A stretch of 64,000 bases of DNA from Hyphomonas sp. (GTDB lineage Bacteria; Pseudomonadota; Alphaproteobacteria; Caulobacterales; Hyphomonadaceae). Of this stretch, positions 44,016 to 53,819 are shown piece after piece. Where the stretch lies: the NCBI RefSeq assembly GCF_017792385.1, contig NZ_CP051230.1:1612001-1676000 (forward strand). Direction: 5' to 3'. Each line of letters opens with the position of its first letter. The stretch's first letter is position 1. Below the pieces are notes generated by a model. That model had not been told where the DNA came from. It saw only the letters and a list, made by a program, of their open reading frames with translations, and searched no databases. Both the position numbers and the translations under genes were made by a program.

Positions 44016-45604
44016 GCCGTCTGAATATTCTTGCTGCAGCGCTGCTGACTTTCGGCCTCTGCGCCTGTGGTGCGAGCCAGGATCAAGGTCACGACCACGC
44101 CGATGGCGGCGATCATGCGCATGATGATCATGGCGGTCATGGCGAAGGTGACGATCATGGCCACGGCCATGGAGGGGGTGTAGTCGTTACGGACTTCACT
44201 GACACGGCAGAGCTGTTTGTCGAGTTTCCGCCTTTCGCCGTCGGCCGGGAGTCGCCCTTTGCGGCGCATTTCACCCGTCTCGACTCCTTCGAACCTGTGA
44301 GCACAGGTGAGGCCATCGTCAGGCTCACTGGTGGCGGGGCCGCCGAGGAAGTCTTCCGGGCTGAGCCATCCGCTACAGCCGGCATATTCCGCCCCGTCGC
44401 AGTGCCGCGCCATGCGACGCTGCGGCGCGTCACGGTCGAGCTGCGGAGCGGTGATCTCGTATCCATTCACGACCTCGGTGAATATCAGGTCTACACAACT
44501 GCCAGTGAAGCCGACGCATCTCTTCCAGAAGAGGAGGAGGGCGAGACGCTCGTTCCCTTCTTGAAAGAGCAGCAGTGGAAGGTCGATTTTGCGACCGCGC
44601 CTGTACTCGAACGGTCCTTGTCACGTTCCGTGACGGCGCCCGGTAGTCTTACGGTTTCACCCAACGCCGAGGCTCGTGTGGCTGCGCCAGCAGACGGACT
44701 GGTGAGCGCGCCGCAGGGCGGCTTTCCAGAACTTGGACAAATCGTGGAAGAGGGCGATGTGCTCGTGCGGATCACGCCGCGCCTCGGCGGCGATCTCGAC
44801 CGTGCATCGCTTTATGCCGAGCTGGAAAGCGCGGAGGCGGCGCTGGAAGCGGCGCAATCAGAAACCCAGCGCGTCGAAGGTCTGCTTGAAGATGGAGCAG
44901 TGCCTCAGCGGCGTGTCGATGAAGCCCGCGCGGCCGAGCGCCAAGCTGAAGCCCGCTTCAATGCAGCTCGTAGCAGGGCAAATGCTGCAGGTGGATCGGG
45001 CGGCGTTTCAGTCCGCGCGCCCATCGATGGAGGCGTGGTCGAAGTGAACGTCACGCCAGGTGCCTATGCGACGTCAGGAGAAGCTCTGTTCCATATCGTC
45101 AATGACGAGACGCTCCGCCTTGTTGCCCGGGTCGCCGAGGCCGACATGGCGTCCATCGGGACGCCGAAGGGCGCCTGGTTTCGCATCGCCGGATCGGACA
45201 TGGTCCGTGATCTCGATGAGCTGAATGGGCGTCTGGTCTCAGCCCGTGCCAGCATCGACCCTGTCACTCGCACAGCACCTGTCACCTTCGAATTCGACAA
45301 TCCAGGCGAAACATTGAGAGCCGGCGCGTCCGTCACTGCAGGTGTGCGAACGGGCGATGTCTTCCTCGGCCCTGTCATCCCAGCGTCGGCCATCGTCGAT
45401 GATGCGGGTCAGGATGTGGTTTACGTCATGGCGGATGGCGAAAACTGGGAACGCAGGGTTGTTCGCATCGCGCTTCGTGATGGCGATCGGGTTGGGATTT
45501 CGTCTGGTCTTGAGGTCGGCGATCGCGTGGTATCGCGCGGCGCGTATCTCGTACATCTCGCCGCTTCGGGGCCTGCCGAAGCCGGTCACGGCCACGCGCA
45601 CTAG
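44012..45604 (+). CDS. RND efflux periplasmic adaptor with His-rich termini (CzcB/CusB-like)
   Basis: A 530-residue membrane-fusion protein. The signal peptide is of lipoprotein type (FGLCACGAS). A His/Asp/Gly-rich segment (about residues 25-55) and a C-terminal GHGHAH probably bind metal. The core has a barrel-sandwich hybrid, a helical hairpin (about 270-330: ELESAEAALEAAQSETQRVEGLLEDGAVPQRR) and beta-barrel domains. It links the RND pump to the TolC partner in the periplasm and hands over metal. The gene overlaps the TolC-like gene by ATGA and precedes the pump by 9 nt, so the three are one operon. Confidence 0.9.
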   Translation: MSRLNILAAALLTFGLCACGASQDQGHDHADGGDHAHDDHGGHGEGDDHGHGHGGGVVVTDFTDTAELFVEFPPFAVGRESPFAAHFTRLDSFEPVSTGEAIVRLTGGGAAEEVFRAEPSATAGIFRPVAVPRHATLRRVTVELRSGDLVSIHDLGEYQVYTTASEADASLPEEEEGETLVPFLKEQQWKVDFATAPVLERSLSRSVTAPGSLTVSPNAEARVAAPADGLVSAPQGGFPELGQIVEEGDVLVRITPRLGGDLDRASLYAELESAEAALEAAQSETQRVEGLLEDGAVPQRRVDEARAAERQAEARFNAARSRANAAGGSGGVSVRAPIDGGVVEVNVTPGAYATSGEALFHIVNDETLRLVARVAEADMASIGTPKGAWFRIAGSDMVRDLDELNGRLVSARASIDPVTRTAPVTFEFDNPGETLRAGASVTAGVRTGDVFLGPVIPASAIVDDAGQDVVYVMADGENWERRVVRIALRDGDRVGISSGLEVGDRVVSRGAYLVHLAASGPAEAGHGHAH

Positions 45605-45613
45605 GACGAGCCC

Positions 45614-48600
45614 ATGATTACCCAAACCGTCAAGGCTTCGCTCACCCATCGGCTGTTCGTGCTGATTGCCGCCGCCGGCCTCCTGGTCTGGGGCGCTTAT
45701 CAGACGATGCGTATGCCCGTCGATGTGTTCCCCGACCTGACAGCGCCGACAGTCGCTGTCGTCGCAGAAGCCCACGGCATGGCGCCGGAAGAAGTCGAAA
45801 CGCTGATCACATTCCCTGTGGAGACGGCGCTCAATGGCTCATCAGGCGTGCGCCGCGTGCGGTCATCCACTTCAGTCGGTAGTGCCATTGTCTGGGTCGA
45901 TTTCGAGTGGGGCACCGACATTTATCGCGCCCGCCAGATTGTCTCCGAGAAGCTCCAACTGGTGCAGGACAGCCTGCCACCAGACGTGCCCCCGCCGGTT
46001 CTCGCGCCTGTGTCCTCGATCATGGGCGAGATCATGTTCATCGCGCTGAAGTCGGACCGGCATGATGCCATGGAGCTGAAGACCGCTGCGGACTGGACGC
46101 TGCGCCGCCGGCTGCTCGCCGTCCCGGGTGTAGCCCAGGTCATTCCAATTGGTGGGGATACGAAGCAGTATCAGGTCACTGTCGATCCTGCGCGCCTGTC
46201 TGCCTACGGCCTCACGCTTGAGGAAGTAACCGAAGCCGTCAGCACGACGAACCAGAATTCGTCTGCCGGCTTCGTTGATCAGGGCGGGCAGGAATACCTC
46301 ATCACCGGCATCGGCCGCGCCGAACGCGTTGACGATATTGCAGCGACGTCTGTTGCTGTTCGCAACGGTGTGTCTGTGCTCGTGAGAGACGTGGCCACCG
46401 TCGAAATTGGTCCGGCTCTGAAACGCGGCACCGGCTCGCACAACGGGGAAGATGCCGTCGTGCTCGGCATCCAGAAGCAGCCAGATACAAACACGCTTAG
46501 TCTCACCGAAGAAATCGACCGCGTTCTTGCTGAGACAGAAGCGAGCCTTCCGGAAGGCATGCGGATCGAGACCAACACATTCCGTCAGTCCAACTTCATC
46601 TCGGTCGCCGTCGAAAATGTGGCGCATGCCCTGCGTGATGGAGCGATCCTGGTTATCGTGATTGTGTTTGCGTTCCTGATGAGCTGGCGAGCAACACTGA
46701 TCTCGCTGCTAGCTATTCCGCTTTCGCTGGTGGTCACAATCCTGATCCTTCAGGCTATGGGTGCGAGCATAAACACCATGACGCTCGGCGGCATGGCCAT
46801 CGCGCTCGGTGCGCTTGTCGATGACGCGATCATTGTTGTCGAGAACGTCACCAGACGCCTTCGCGAGAACCGGGCGAATGGAGAACGCCGCGCGATCCTG
46901 CCTGTGGTCGCCGAAGCCACGCGAGAGATTCAGGGGTCAATTGTATTCGCGACGCTGATCATAATGCTCGTCTTCCTGCCGCTCTTCTTCCTGTCGGGCG
47001 TCGAAGGCCGCCTGTTGCAGCCGCTTGGCCTCGCTTACGTGATCGCTCTTGCAGCGTCTCTGCTGGTCGCCGTAACGGTTACGCCGGCTTTGTCGGCGAT
47101 CCTTATGCCGAAGGATGGCGGCGTAAAAGCGGCCCACGATCCATGGTTGTCTCGCAAGGTGAAGGAAGCCTATGGTCCGGTGCTTGCTGGCACGGTGCAA
47201 CGCTGGAAGATCCTGAGTGCGTTCTCCATTGGTGGATTGATTGCCGCCACGGCTTTCCTCGGCATGGCCGGTCGCTCCTTCCTGCCAGACTTCAATGAAG
47301 GCAGTCTGACGGTCAGTGCCGTCACCCTGCCAGGCACGTCGCTGTCGCAGTCCGATGAACTCGGCCAGCTGGTCGAGCAGATCATTCTTGAGCAACCGGA
47401 AGTGGTCTCGACCGTCCGCCGTACGGGCCGCGCCGAGCTGGACGAGCACGCCCAGGCGGTGAGCGCGTCGGAGATCGAAGTGGCGCTCCGAATGGGCGAC
47501 CGTTCGAAGGAACGGTTCCTTGAAGACCTCAGAGCGTCGTTCACCAGCGTTCCAGGCATGAACATCACGATTGGACAGCCGATCTCGCACCGGATCGACC
47601 ATATGTTGTCGGGGACGCGGGCCAATATTGCGGTGAAGCTGTTCGGTGAGGACCTGTACGAGCTTCGCCGTCAGGCAGAAACCATCCGCGCCTCAATGGA
47701 AGATGTGCCGGGCGTTGTCGATCTCTCTGTCGAACAGCAAGCCGACGTGCCGACACTGACGGTCGACTTTCAGCGCCAGGTCATTGGTCAGTACGGCCTG
47801 ACGACGGGCGAAGTCTCCGAGATGATTGAAGCGGCCTTTGCGGGCGCTGAAGTGAGCCGTGTGCTGGAGGGAAGCGCCGCCTTCGATCTTGTCGTGCGCT
47901 ATGACCACAACGCCAAGGCGAACCTTGATGCCGTGCGCGAAACCCGCTTCGTTACGCCCACGGGTGCCGAGGTTCCCCTGAAAGCCCTCGCCGACATTCG
48001 CCGGGACCGTGGGCCGAACACGATCAGCCGCGAAAATGGGGCAAGGAAGATTGTCATCATGGCCAATGTGGCAGGCCGCGACCTGCTGAGCACGGTGAAC
48101 GATATTCGCGAAAACATTGAGAACCAGGTCGATCTGCCCTCTGGCTATTATGTCGAGTATGGCGGCCAGTTCGAAAGCGCCAATGCGGCGACGAGCCGGC
48201 TGACAATCCTCTCGATCGGTGTTGTGATCGGGGTGTTCGTCCTGCTTTATATGGCGTTCAACTCCGCGCGCGATGCGACACTCGTCATGGTGAACCTGCC
48301 GCTCGCGCTCATTGGCGGCGTCGCGGGAGTCTACCTCTCAGGTGGTGTGCTGTCGGTCGCCTCGATCATTGGCTTTATTACGCTTTTCGGGATCGCAACG
48401 CGGAACGGCGTGATGCTCGTTGCCCATATCCGGCATCTGGTCGATTCCGGCAAAGTGCCTGACTTTCTGTCTGCCGTCCGCCAGGGGGCGATGGAGCGGC
48501 TGGTGCCGATCCTCATGACGGCGCTTGCTACAGCACTTGCGCTCGTGCCGTTAGCACTTCGCGCAGGCGAGCCGGGAAGCGAAATCCAGTCGCCCATGGC

Positions 48601-48742
48601 GATGGTGATCCTGTGCGGCCTGACAACCTCGACCATACTCAACATGATCGTCCTGCCCGCGCTCTATGCGCGCTTTGGCGAACGCCATGCGCGGCACGGA
48701 CCCGTTGATGAGGATGCCGCTGTCCCGCAACCGGCTGAATAG
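45614..48742 (+). CDS. Heavy-metal RND efflux pump (CzcA/CusA family)
   Basis: A 1042-residue RND pump with normal length and 12 predicted helices. The TM4 motif reads GGMAIALGALVDDAIIVVEN. It has Ala-Leu-Gly where Zn/Co/Ni pumps of the CzcA class have Asp-Phe-Gly, so the substrate is not clearly divalent and may be copper-like; the conserved Asp in VDD is kept. Other RND blocks are MPVDVFPDLTAPTV and the C-terminal GIATRNGVMLVAHI. Proton-driven, it expels metal via the adaptor and the TolC protein. The substrate cannot be fixed from sequence. The neighbouring His-rich proteins support a metal. Confidence 0.9.
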   Translation: MITQTVKASLTHRLFVLIAAAGLLVWGAYQTMRMPVDVFPDLTAPTVAVVAEAHGMAPEEVETLITFPVETALNGSSGVRRVRSSTSVGSAIVWVDFEWGTDIYRARQIVSEKLQLVQDSLPPDVPPPVLAPVSSIMGEIMFIALKSDRHDAMELKTAADWTLRRRLLAVPGVAQVIPIGGDTKQYQVTVDPARLSAYGLTLEEVTEAVSTTNQNSSAGFVDQGGQEYLITGIGRAERVDDIAATSVAVRNGVSVLVRDVATVEIGPALKRGTGSHNGEDAVVLGIQKQPDTNTLSLTEEIDRVLAETEASLPEGMRIETNTFRQSNFISVAVENVAHALRDGAILVIVIVFAFLMSWRATLISLLAIPLSLVVTILILQAMGASINTMTLGGMAIALGALVDDAIIVVENVTRRLRENRANGERRAILPVVAEATREIQGSIVFATLIIMLVFLPLFFLSGVEGRLLQPLGLAYVIALAASLLVAVTVTPALSAILMPKDGGVKAAHDPWLSRKVKEAYGPVLAGTVQRWKILSAFSIGGLIAATAFLGMAGRSFLPDFNEGSLTVSAVTLPGTSLSQSDELGQLVEQIILEQPEVVSTVRRTGRAELDEHAQAVSASEIEVALRMGDRSKERFLEDLRASFTSVPGMNITIGQPISHRIDHMLSGTRANIAVKLFGEDLYELRRQAETIRASMEDVPGVVDLSVEQQADVPTLTVDFQRQVIGQYGLTTGEVSEMIEAAFAGAEVSRVLEGSAAFDLVVRYDHNAKANLDAVRETRFVTPTGAEVPLKALADIRRDRGPNTISRENGARKIVIMANVAGRDLLSTVNDIRENIENQVDLPSGYYVEYGGQFESANAATSRLTILSIGVVIGVFVLLYMAFNSARDATLVMVNLPLALIGGVAGVYLSGGVLSVASIIGFITLFGIATRNGVMLVAHIRHLVDSGKVPDFLSAVRQGAMERLVPILMTALATALALVPLALRAGEPGSEIQSPMAMVILCGLTTSTILNMIVLPALYARFGERHARHGPVDEDAAVPQPAE

Positions 48743-48781
48743 ACACAAGCAACCGATTACTGAACACGTCTGGAGATACCA

Positions 48782-49810
48782 ATGAAACTCGCTTCTTCCT
48801 CGCGCCAGGCGCTTCTCGCGTCGCTCGGTGTTCTTGCTCTTGCCGCTGCTGGATGCTCACAAGGACAGGCGGACGATGACGATCATGGTCACGCGCACGA
48901 GAATGGTGAAGCCCACGAGCATGAAGGTGACGATCACGCACGTGATGGCAAAGATGATCACGCTCATGAAGGCGATGATCATGGACACGAGCGCGGGGAC
49001 GGTGCTGGCGAACATCAGCACGCTGCCAGCACGGGCGAACCGACTTTGGGGTTCTCACTGACGCAGATGCCAGCCGCAGGCGAGCCACTCACCGTCTCTC
49101 TGATCCTCAATGGACCCGATGGGCAAGCGGTCACGGCTGACGACATGACGGCGACGCACGGGGAAAAGCTGCACGTCATTATCGTTGATGAAGGACTGGA
49201 AGACTTTATCCGCCTCCACCCGGCACCTGGCGCGGATGGCAATTTCGATATTACCTTCACGCCGGAATACGCACGTACTTATCGCGTCTGGACCCGCTAT
49301 GCCCTCGCAACTGGCGAAGACGCGCACGGCCACGACCACAAGGATGACCATCACCATCATGATGATGAGGAAGACGCAGCGGCTGGCGAAGTCGTACTTT
49401 CTGATGCGCTCATCATCGGCGAAGAGGATGCTCCCGATCTGGCGGCCGACGCCCTCCTGACCGCCACTGAGGGCGACCTGCAATACGCATTGAACCTTCC
49501 TGGCGACATCCAGGCGGGTCAGCCGGTCACACTCACCGTATCCGTGTCAGAGGCTGATGGAGCGCCATTCGAGGCCCTCGAGCCGCTCATGGACTCTTTC
49601 GGGCATCTCGTCGGTTTCAATCAGAGTGCCACGCAGATGATCCATGCGCACCCAACCGGCGCGCATCCGCACGGGACGAACTCGCGTAGCGGACCTGATC
49701 TTCAATTCGAGACCACATTCGAGACGCCCGGCCCCCATCGCCTGTTCCTGCAGACCAGGGCAAACGGCGAAGAAGCCAGCGTGCCATTCACCATCAATGT
49801 CGTGCCATGA
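48782..49810 (+). CDS. His/Asp-rich periplasmic lipoprotein with two repeated beta domains
   Basis: A 342-residue lipoprotein (lipobox AAAGC, about residue 25). A long His/Asp/Glu-rich tract (about 30-82) contains HAHE and HGH-type repeats. Two similar beta-sandwich domains of the YtkA-like type follow (about 85-190 and 225-342). Each holds a similar His-containing strand (FIRLHPAPG in the first, QMIHAHPTGAHPHG in the second). A second His cluster (DAHGHDHKDDHHHH) lies between the domains. It looks like a periplasmic metal buffer or chaperone for the adjacent pump, but no characterised homologue is recognised. It follows the pump by 39 nt. Confidence 0.8.
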   Translation: MKLASSSRQALLASLGVLALAAAGCSQGQADDDDHGHAHENGEAHEHEGDDHARDGKDDHAHEGDDHGHERGDGAGEHQHAASTGEPTLGFSLTQMPAAGEPLTVSLILNGPDGQAVTADDMTATHGEKLHVIIVDEGLEDFIRLHPAPGADGNFDITFTPEYARTYRVWTRYALATGEDAHGHDHKDDHHHHDDEEDAAAGEVVLSDALIIGEEDAPDLAADALLTATEGDLQYALNLPGDIQAGQPVTLTVSVSEADGAPFEALEPLMDSFGHLVGFNQSATQMIHAHPTGAHPHGTNSRSGPDLQFETTFETPGPHRLFLQTRANGEEASVPFTINVVP

Positions 49811-49848
49811 TCGGGACAGTTGCAGAAGCGACTCTAAGGGGCTTAAGA

Positions 49849-50094
49849 ATGCAGAAGCTAATGACCGGCCTCGCATCGATTCTGCTGCTTGGTGCCTGCG
49901 CAAACGGCGGTCCATTTGCGCCGCTTTCGGAGGACCAAAGATCAGCACTAGTGGAGACGTGCGGACAAATTCCAGGCTCGTCCCGCATCAAAGCAGCCGA
50001 GTCACCGCGCAAGATCAGCTACCGGATGTGCAAGAAGAGCTTACTTAACGAATTAGAGGCCGATAAAATCGCTAAACCCGACGGCACTTTGTAA
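49849..50094 (+). CDS. Small predicted lipoprotein of unknown function
   Basis: An 81-residue protein starting MQKLMTGLASILLLGACANGG, a clear lipoprotein signal with the lipid Cys in LLGAC. Two further Cys (VETCGQ and RMCKKS) could form a disulfide. No family is recognised. ATG 49849, with AAGGGG upstream, is preferred over an in-frame ATG at 49807 that overlaps the previous gene and lacks a signal peptide. It sits at the end of the first efflux set and converges on the cus operon. Confidence 0.65.
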   Translation: MQKLMTGLASILLLGACANGGPFAPLSEDQRSALVETCGQIPGSSRIKAAESPRKISYRMCKKSLLNELEADKIAKPDGTL

Positions 50095-50192
50095 TACCCA
50101 GTGTGAAATCGGCGCACAGTAAGGAAGGTTTCAAACGGACTTTGTGACGACGATGAGGTTGGAAGTAGCTCTTGGGCTAATGAGCTCTTGAC

Positions 50193-50615
50193 TTAGTCAG
50201 CGAAGCAATCGGTATCGCTCTCGTCGGCATTACAGATGTTCATGATCCGATAGGAGCCATCGCGGCCACGTTTGACTTCGAAGGACACCCGGTCCCCTTC
50301 GGAAAAGCCTACCAGGTCCGCTTCGCCCATCAGGGCGAAATTCATGGTCATGGCTCCCATGCCAATACCTTCAAACGGTCCGTGATCAATCGTGACGGAG
50401 CCGCCGTCTGAATCGATCGATACGATGTTGCCCATTGCACGGCCTATGTCCTGGTTCATTCCTCTTGGACTATGAGCGGGCATCTGGGCTGCATCGTCCA
50501 TATCCATGGGCATAGTCTGCGTCTCTGGCTGCGAACCTTGTGTATCGGCGGGTTCACACGCAGCAGTGGCCACAGCTAACACTGTTGAAGCTAAGAGGGG
50601 GACGAAACTCTTCAC
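50193..50615 (-). CDS. CusF-like periplasmic copper-binding protein
   Basis: A 140-residue protein with an N-terminal lipoprotein-type signal (VLAVATAACEP) and a Met-rich linker (MPMDMDD). The CusF/PF11604 domain follows, with copper-binding His and Met in IDHGPFEGIGMGAMTMNF. CusF delivers Cu(I)/Ag(I) to the CusCBA pump in the periplasm. It is the last gene of the minus-strand cus operon and overlaps the end of cusA by 4 nt. Confidence 0.88.
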   Translation of the reverse strand: MKSFVPLLASTVLAVATAACEPADTQGSQPETQTMPMDMDDAAQMPAHSPRGMNQDIGRAMGNIVSIDSDGGSVTIDHGPFEGIGMGAMTMNFALMGEADLVGFSEGDRVSFEVKRGRDGSYRIMNICNADESDTDCFAD

Positions 50616-53600
50616 GATTTTTCTCCTTCGTTTTGTAGGTATGTTGGATGAGCACGGCGCTCGTTTCGCGCTGCAAGCTGAAGCCCGACGCGGATGTAGT
50701 AGATGGCCGGAATCACGACCAGTGTGAGGAGCAGGGTTGATGCCATGCCGCCGAGCATCGGCAGAGCGATCCGGCGCATCACATCGGATCCCAGACCATC
50801 CGTCAGAAAGATCGGCGCAAGACCGGCAAATATAGTTGTGACGGTCATCAACTTCGGGCGGACACGCATTGCGGCGCCCCTGCTGACGGCAGCCAGCAGC
50901 TCTTCCCGGTTTTGCGGGCGTGTCCTGCGAACCTCGCTATCGATGTAGAGAAGCATGACCACGGCTGTTTCGACGGCAATGCCACCGAGCGCGATAAAGC
51001 CAACGGCTACGGCAACCGACAGGTTGTAACCGGCAAGCCAGACCGCCCACATGCCTCCAATCAGACCAAAAGGCAGGCTTGCCATGATGATCAGAGTTCG
51101 ATCCAGCCGGCCGAAGTGCAGCATGAGGAGCAGGAATATCAGGGCGATTGCGGCGGGGATGGCGATCTGCAGGCGCTTATTCGCCTCCTGCATCTGCTCG
51201 AACTGACCGGAGAACTCGACGGCATATCCGGCTGGAAGCTCTATAGTCTCGGCGATCACCTGCTGTGCTTCTGCTACATAGCTTCCGATGTCCCGGTCCG
51301 CGATGTCGATGAATACCCAGCCGGTCAGGCGGGCATTCTCCGAGCGGATCATTGGCGGGCCCTCCATGTAGGAGATGTCTGCGAGCTCACTGAGCGGTAT
51401 GTGCGCGCCTGAAGGTGTTGGGACGAGTATCTCTTCAAGATCATCGGCGCTGTCGCGGAAGGGACGGTCGTATCGCAGCATGATGTCATAGCGCTCACGG
51501 CCTTCAACCGACTGGCTGAGCGCCATGCCGCCGAGTGCAGTCTGGACGACCGACTGAAAGGCAGCCATGTCGATGTTGCGTCTCGCGAGTTCACTTCGGT
51601 CGGGCGTGATTTCGAGATATTTCCCGCCCATCACGCGATCGGCGAATGCAGATCTGGTTCCGGGTACGTTTGAGACCGCCGCCTCGATCTCGCGGGCGAT
51701 GGCCTCGATCTCTGTCAGGTCGTCGCCCGTGACTTTGACGCCGATCGGGGTTCTGACCCCTGTTGAAACCATGTCCATCCGGATCTTGATCGGATAGCCC
51801 CAAGAATTGACGAGCCCTGGCATTTGCAGTTTCGCATCGAGTTCATCGGTGATGTCATCGACGTTAATCCCTGGCCGCCATTCTTCCTTTGGCTTCAGTT
51901 TGATCCAGGTCTCGATCATGGTCAGCGGCGCCGGGTCCGTTGCGGTATCGGCCCGGCCTGCCTTGCCGAAGACCCGGTCCACTTCCGGGACCGTCTGAAT
52001 AACCCGATTTGTCTGTCCGAGAATCTCTCGCATCTTGGTCGCCGACACGCCGGGCAGGGTGGTTGGCATATACAGCAGTTCGCCTTCGTAGAGGGCCGGC
52101 ATGAATTCGGAACCAATGCGTTGAATGGGTACAATAACGCTTGCGGTAAGCGCGAGGGCGATCGCAATGGTTATCCACTTGAAGCGCAAGGCGATGTGTA
52201 GAACAGGCATGTAAGCCCAGACGAAGAAGGCATTGACCGGATTGGCTTCCTCGCGGCGAAACCGACCCCGCATCAGATAGAGCATCAGGACCGGAACGAG
52301 GGTCACCGACAGGATCGCCGCGAAAGCCATGGCGTAGGTTTTTGTGTAAGCGAGCGGGCTGAACAGCCTGAAACTTTGCCCTGTGAGCGCAAAGACTGGC
52401 AGGAAAGAAACAGTGATGATCAGGAGCGAGAAGAAGATGCCAGGGCCGACTTCCCGGGCAGCCTCCTCCAGAGCCTGACGGCGAGCTTTCGGGTGGGGTT
52501 TGCCCCCGAGATCAGCCAGTTTCCGGCTTGCATTCTCGACGAGAACAATCGAGGCATCGACCATCGCCCCAATCGCGATGGCGATGCCTCCAAGCGACAT
52601 GATGTTTGCGGTGACGCCCTGCCACGACATGATGAGAAACGCGCCCAGAACACCAAGCGGCAGCGTAATGATCGCCACAAGCGATGAGCGCACATGGAGC
52701 AGGAAGATGAGGATGACGAGCGCAACCGCGATACCTTCCTCGATGAGCTTGTGGGTGAGATAGTCGACAGACCCTTCGATGAGTGGAGCGCGATCATAGA
52801 CGGTGACAATTTCGACCCCTTCGGGCAGTCCGCGCTGCAGGCTTGCCAGCTTTTCTTTCACCGCTTTGATGACGGTCAGGGCGTTTTCGCCGTCACGCAT
52901 CACGACAATGCCAGACACCGTCTCGCCTTCGCCGTTTAACTCGACGATACCGCGGCGCAGGGCCGGGCCTTCCACAATCCGGGCGACATCACTGAGTTGA
53001 ACGGGTGTGCCATCCTCGGCCTTAACGACGACCTGTTCGAGGTCGGGTTTCTCATCGACATAACCCGATGAACGGATCACGAACTCTGTCTCACCCTGTT
53101 CGAGGACCCGGCCGCCGACCTCGCTCGATGCCGCGCGAACGGCATCGCGGATGCGGGCGATTGAGAGGTCGTAGCTGCGTAGGCGATTTGGGTCGATGAG
53201 GATCTGGTACTCACGCACGAAGCCTCCGACAGATGCGACTTCTGCGACCCCCTCAACGCCTGCGAGTTCGAGTTTCAGAAACCAGTCCTGCAGTGACCGC
53301 AGTTCGGCGAGGTCAGTGTTTCCAGTCTTGTCGACAAGGGCGTATTGATAGACCCAGCCCACGCCCGTCGCATCCGGCCCGATTTGAGGCACGGCGCCTT
53401 CCGGAAGCTCTGAACCAAGCCTGGACAGGGCCTCGAGCACCCGCGACCGAGCCCAGTAGAGATCTACATCGTCGTCGAAAATGACGTAGACGAAGCTGGT
53501 GCCAAACATGGACGAGCCGCGCACGTCCTTCGTTCGCGGCAGACCGAGCAGGTTGGTCGACAGGGGATAGGTGACGAGATCCTCAACGATCTGAGGGCTC

Positions 53601-53818
53601 TGACCGGGAAAGTCAGTGCGGATGATGACCTGGGTATCGGTGAGATCTGGTACGGCATCTAACGGCGTACGCTGCACTGCCATCCATCCGGTTACAGCGA
53701 GTGTGGCGGCCAGCATCAGCACGATGAGCTGATTGGACACAGACCAGGAAATCAGCTTGGCGACCCATGACTTGGAAGGATCGCGCCCGGCGAGTTCGTC
53801 TCTTTCCAGCTCTGTCAT
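50612..53818 (-). CDS. cusA: Cu(I)/Ag(I) RND efflux pump CusA
   Basis: A 1068-residue heavy-metal RND pump. The TM4 motif AIAIGAMVDASIVLVENA matches the Cu/Ag class (AIG and DA instead of the DFG and DG of Zn/Co/Ni pumps). The N-terminus has SNQLIVLMLAATLAVTG and the family block VPDLTDTQVIIRTDFPGQSP. The C-terminus has GIAVETAVVMLLYID. It sits between cusB (1 nt away) and cusF (4-nt overlap). It takes periplasmic copper or silver and drives it out through CusC using the proton gradient. Confidence 0.93.
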   Translation of the reverse strand: MTELERDELAGRDPSKSWVAKLISWSVSNQLIVLMLAATLAVTGWMAVQRTPLDAVPDLTDTQVIIRTDFPGQSPQIVEDLVTYPLSTNLLGLPRTKDVRGSSMFGTSFVYVIFDDDVDLYWARSRVLEALSRLGSELPEGAVPQIGPDATGVGWVYQYALVDKTGNTDLAELRSLQDWFLKLELAGVEGVAEVASVGGFVREYQILIDPNRLRSYDLSIARIRDAVRAASSEVGGRVLEQGETEFVIRSSGYVDEKPDLEQVVVKAEDGTPVQLSDVARIVEGPALRRGIVELNGEGETVSGIVVMRDGENALTVIKAVKEKLASLQRGLPEGVEIVTVYDRAPLIEGSVDYLTHKLIEEGIAVALVILIFLLHVRSSLVAIITLPLGVLGAFLIMSWQGVTANIMSLGGIAIAIGAMVDASIVLVENASRKLADLGGKPHPKARRQALEEAAREVGPGIFFSLLIITVSFLPVFALTGQSFRLFSPLAYTKTYAMAFAAILSVTLVPVLMLYLMRGRFRREEANPVNAFFVWAYMPVLHIALRFKWITIAIALALTASVIVPIQRIGSEFMPALYEGELLYMPTTLPGVSATKMREILGQTNRVIQTVPEVDRVFGKAGRADTATDPAPLTMIETWIKLKPKEEWRPGINVDDITDELDAKLQMPGLVNSWGYPIKIRMDMVSTGVRTPIGVKVTGDDLTEIEAIAREIEAAVSNVPGTRSAFADRVMGGKYLEITPDRSELARRNIDMAAFQSVVQTALGGMALSQSVEGRERYDIMLRYDRPFRDSADDLEEILVPTPSGAHIPLSELADISYMEGPPMIRSENARLTGWVFIDIADRDIGSYVAEAQQVIAETIELPAGYAVEFSGQFEQMQEANKRLQIAIPAAIALIFLLLMLHFGRLDRTLIIMASLPFGLIGGMWAVWLAGYNLSVAVAVGFIALGGIAVETAVVMLLYIDSEVRRTRPQNREELLAAVSRGAAMRVRPKLMTVTTIFAGLAPIFLTDGLGSDVMRRIALPMLGGMASTLLLTLVVIPAIYYIRVGLQLAARNERRAHPTYLQNEGEKS

Positions 53819-53819
53819 A

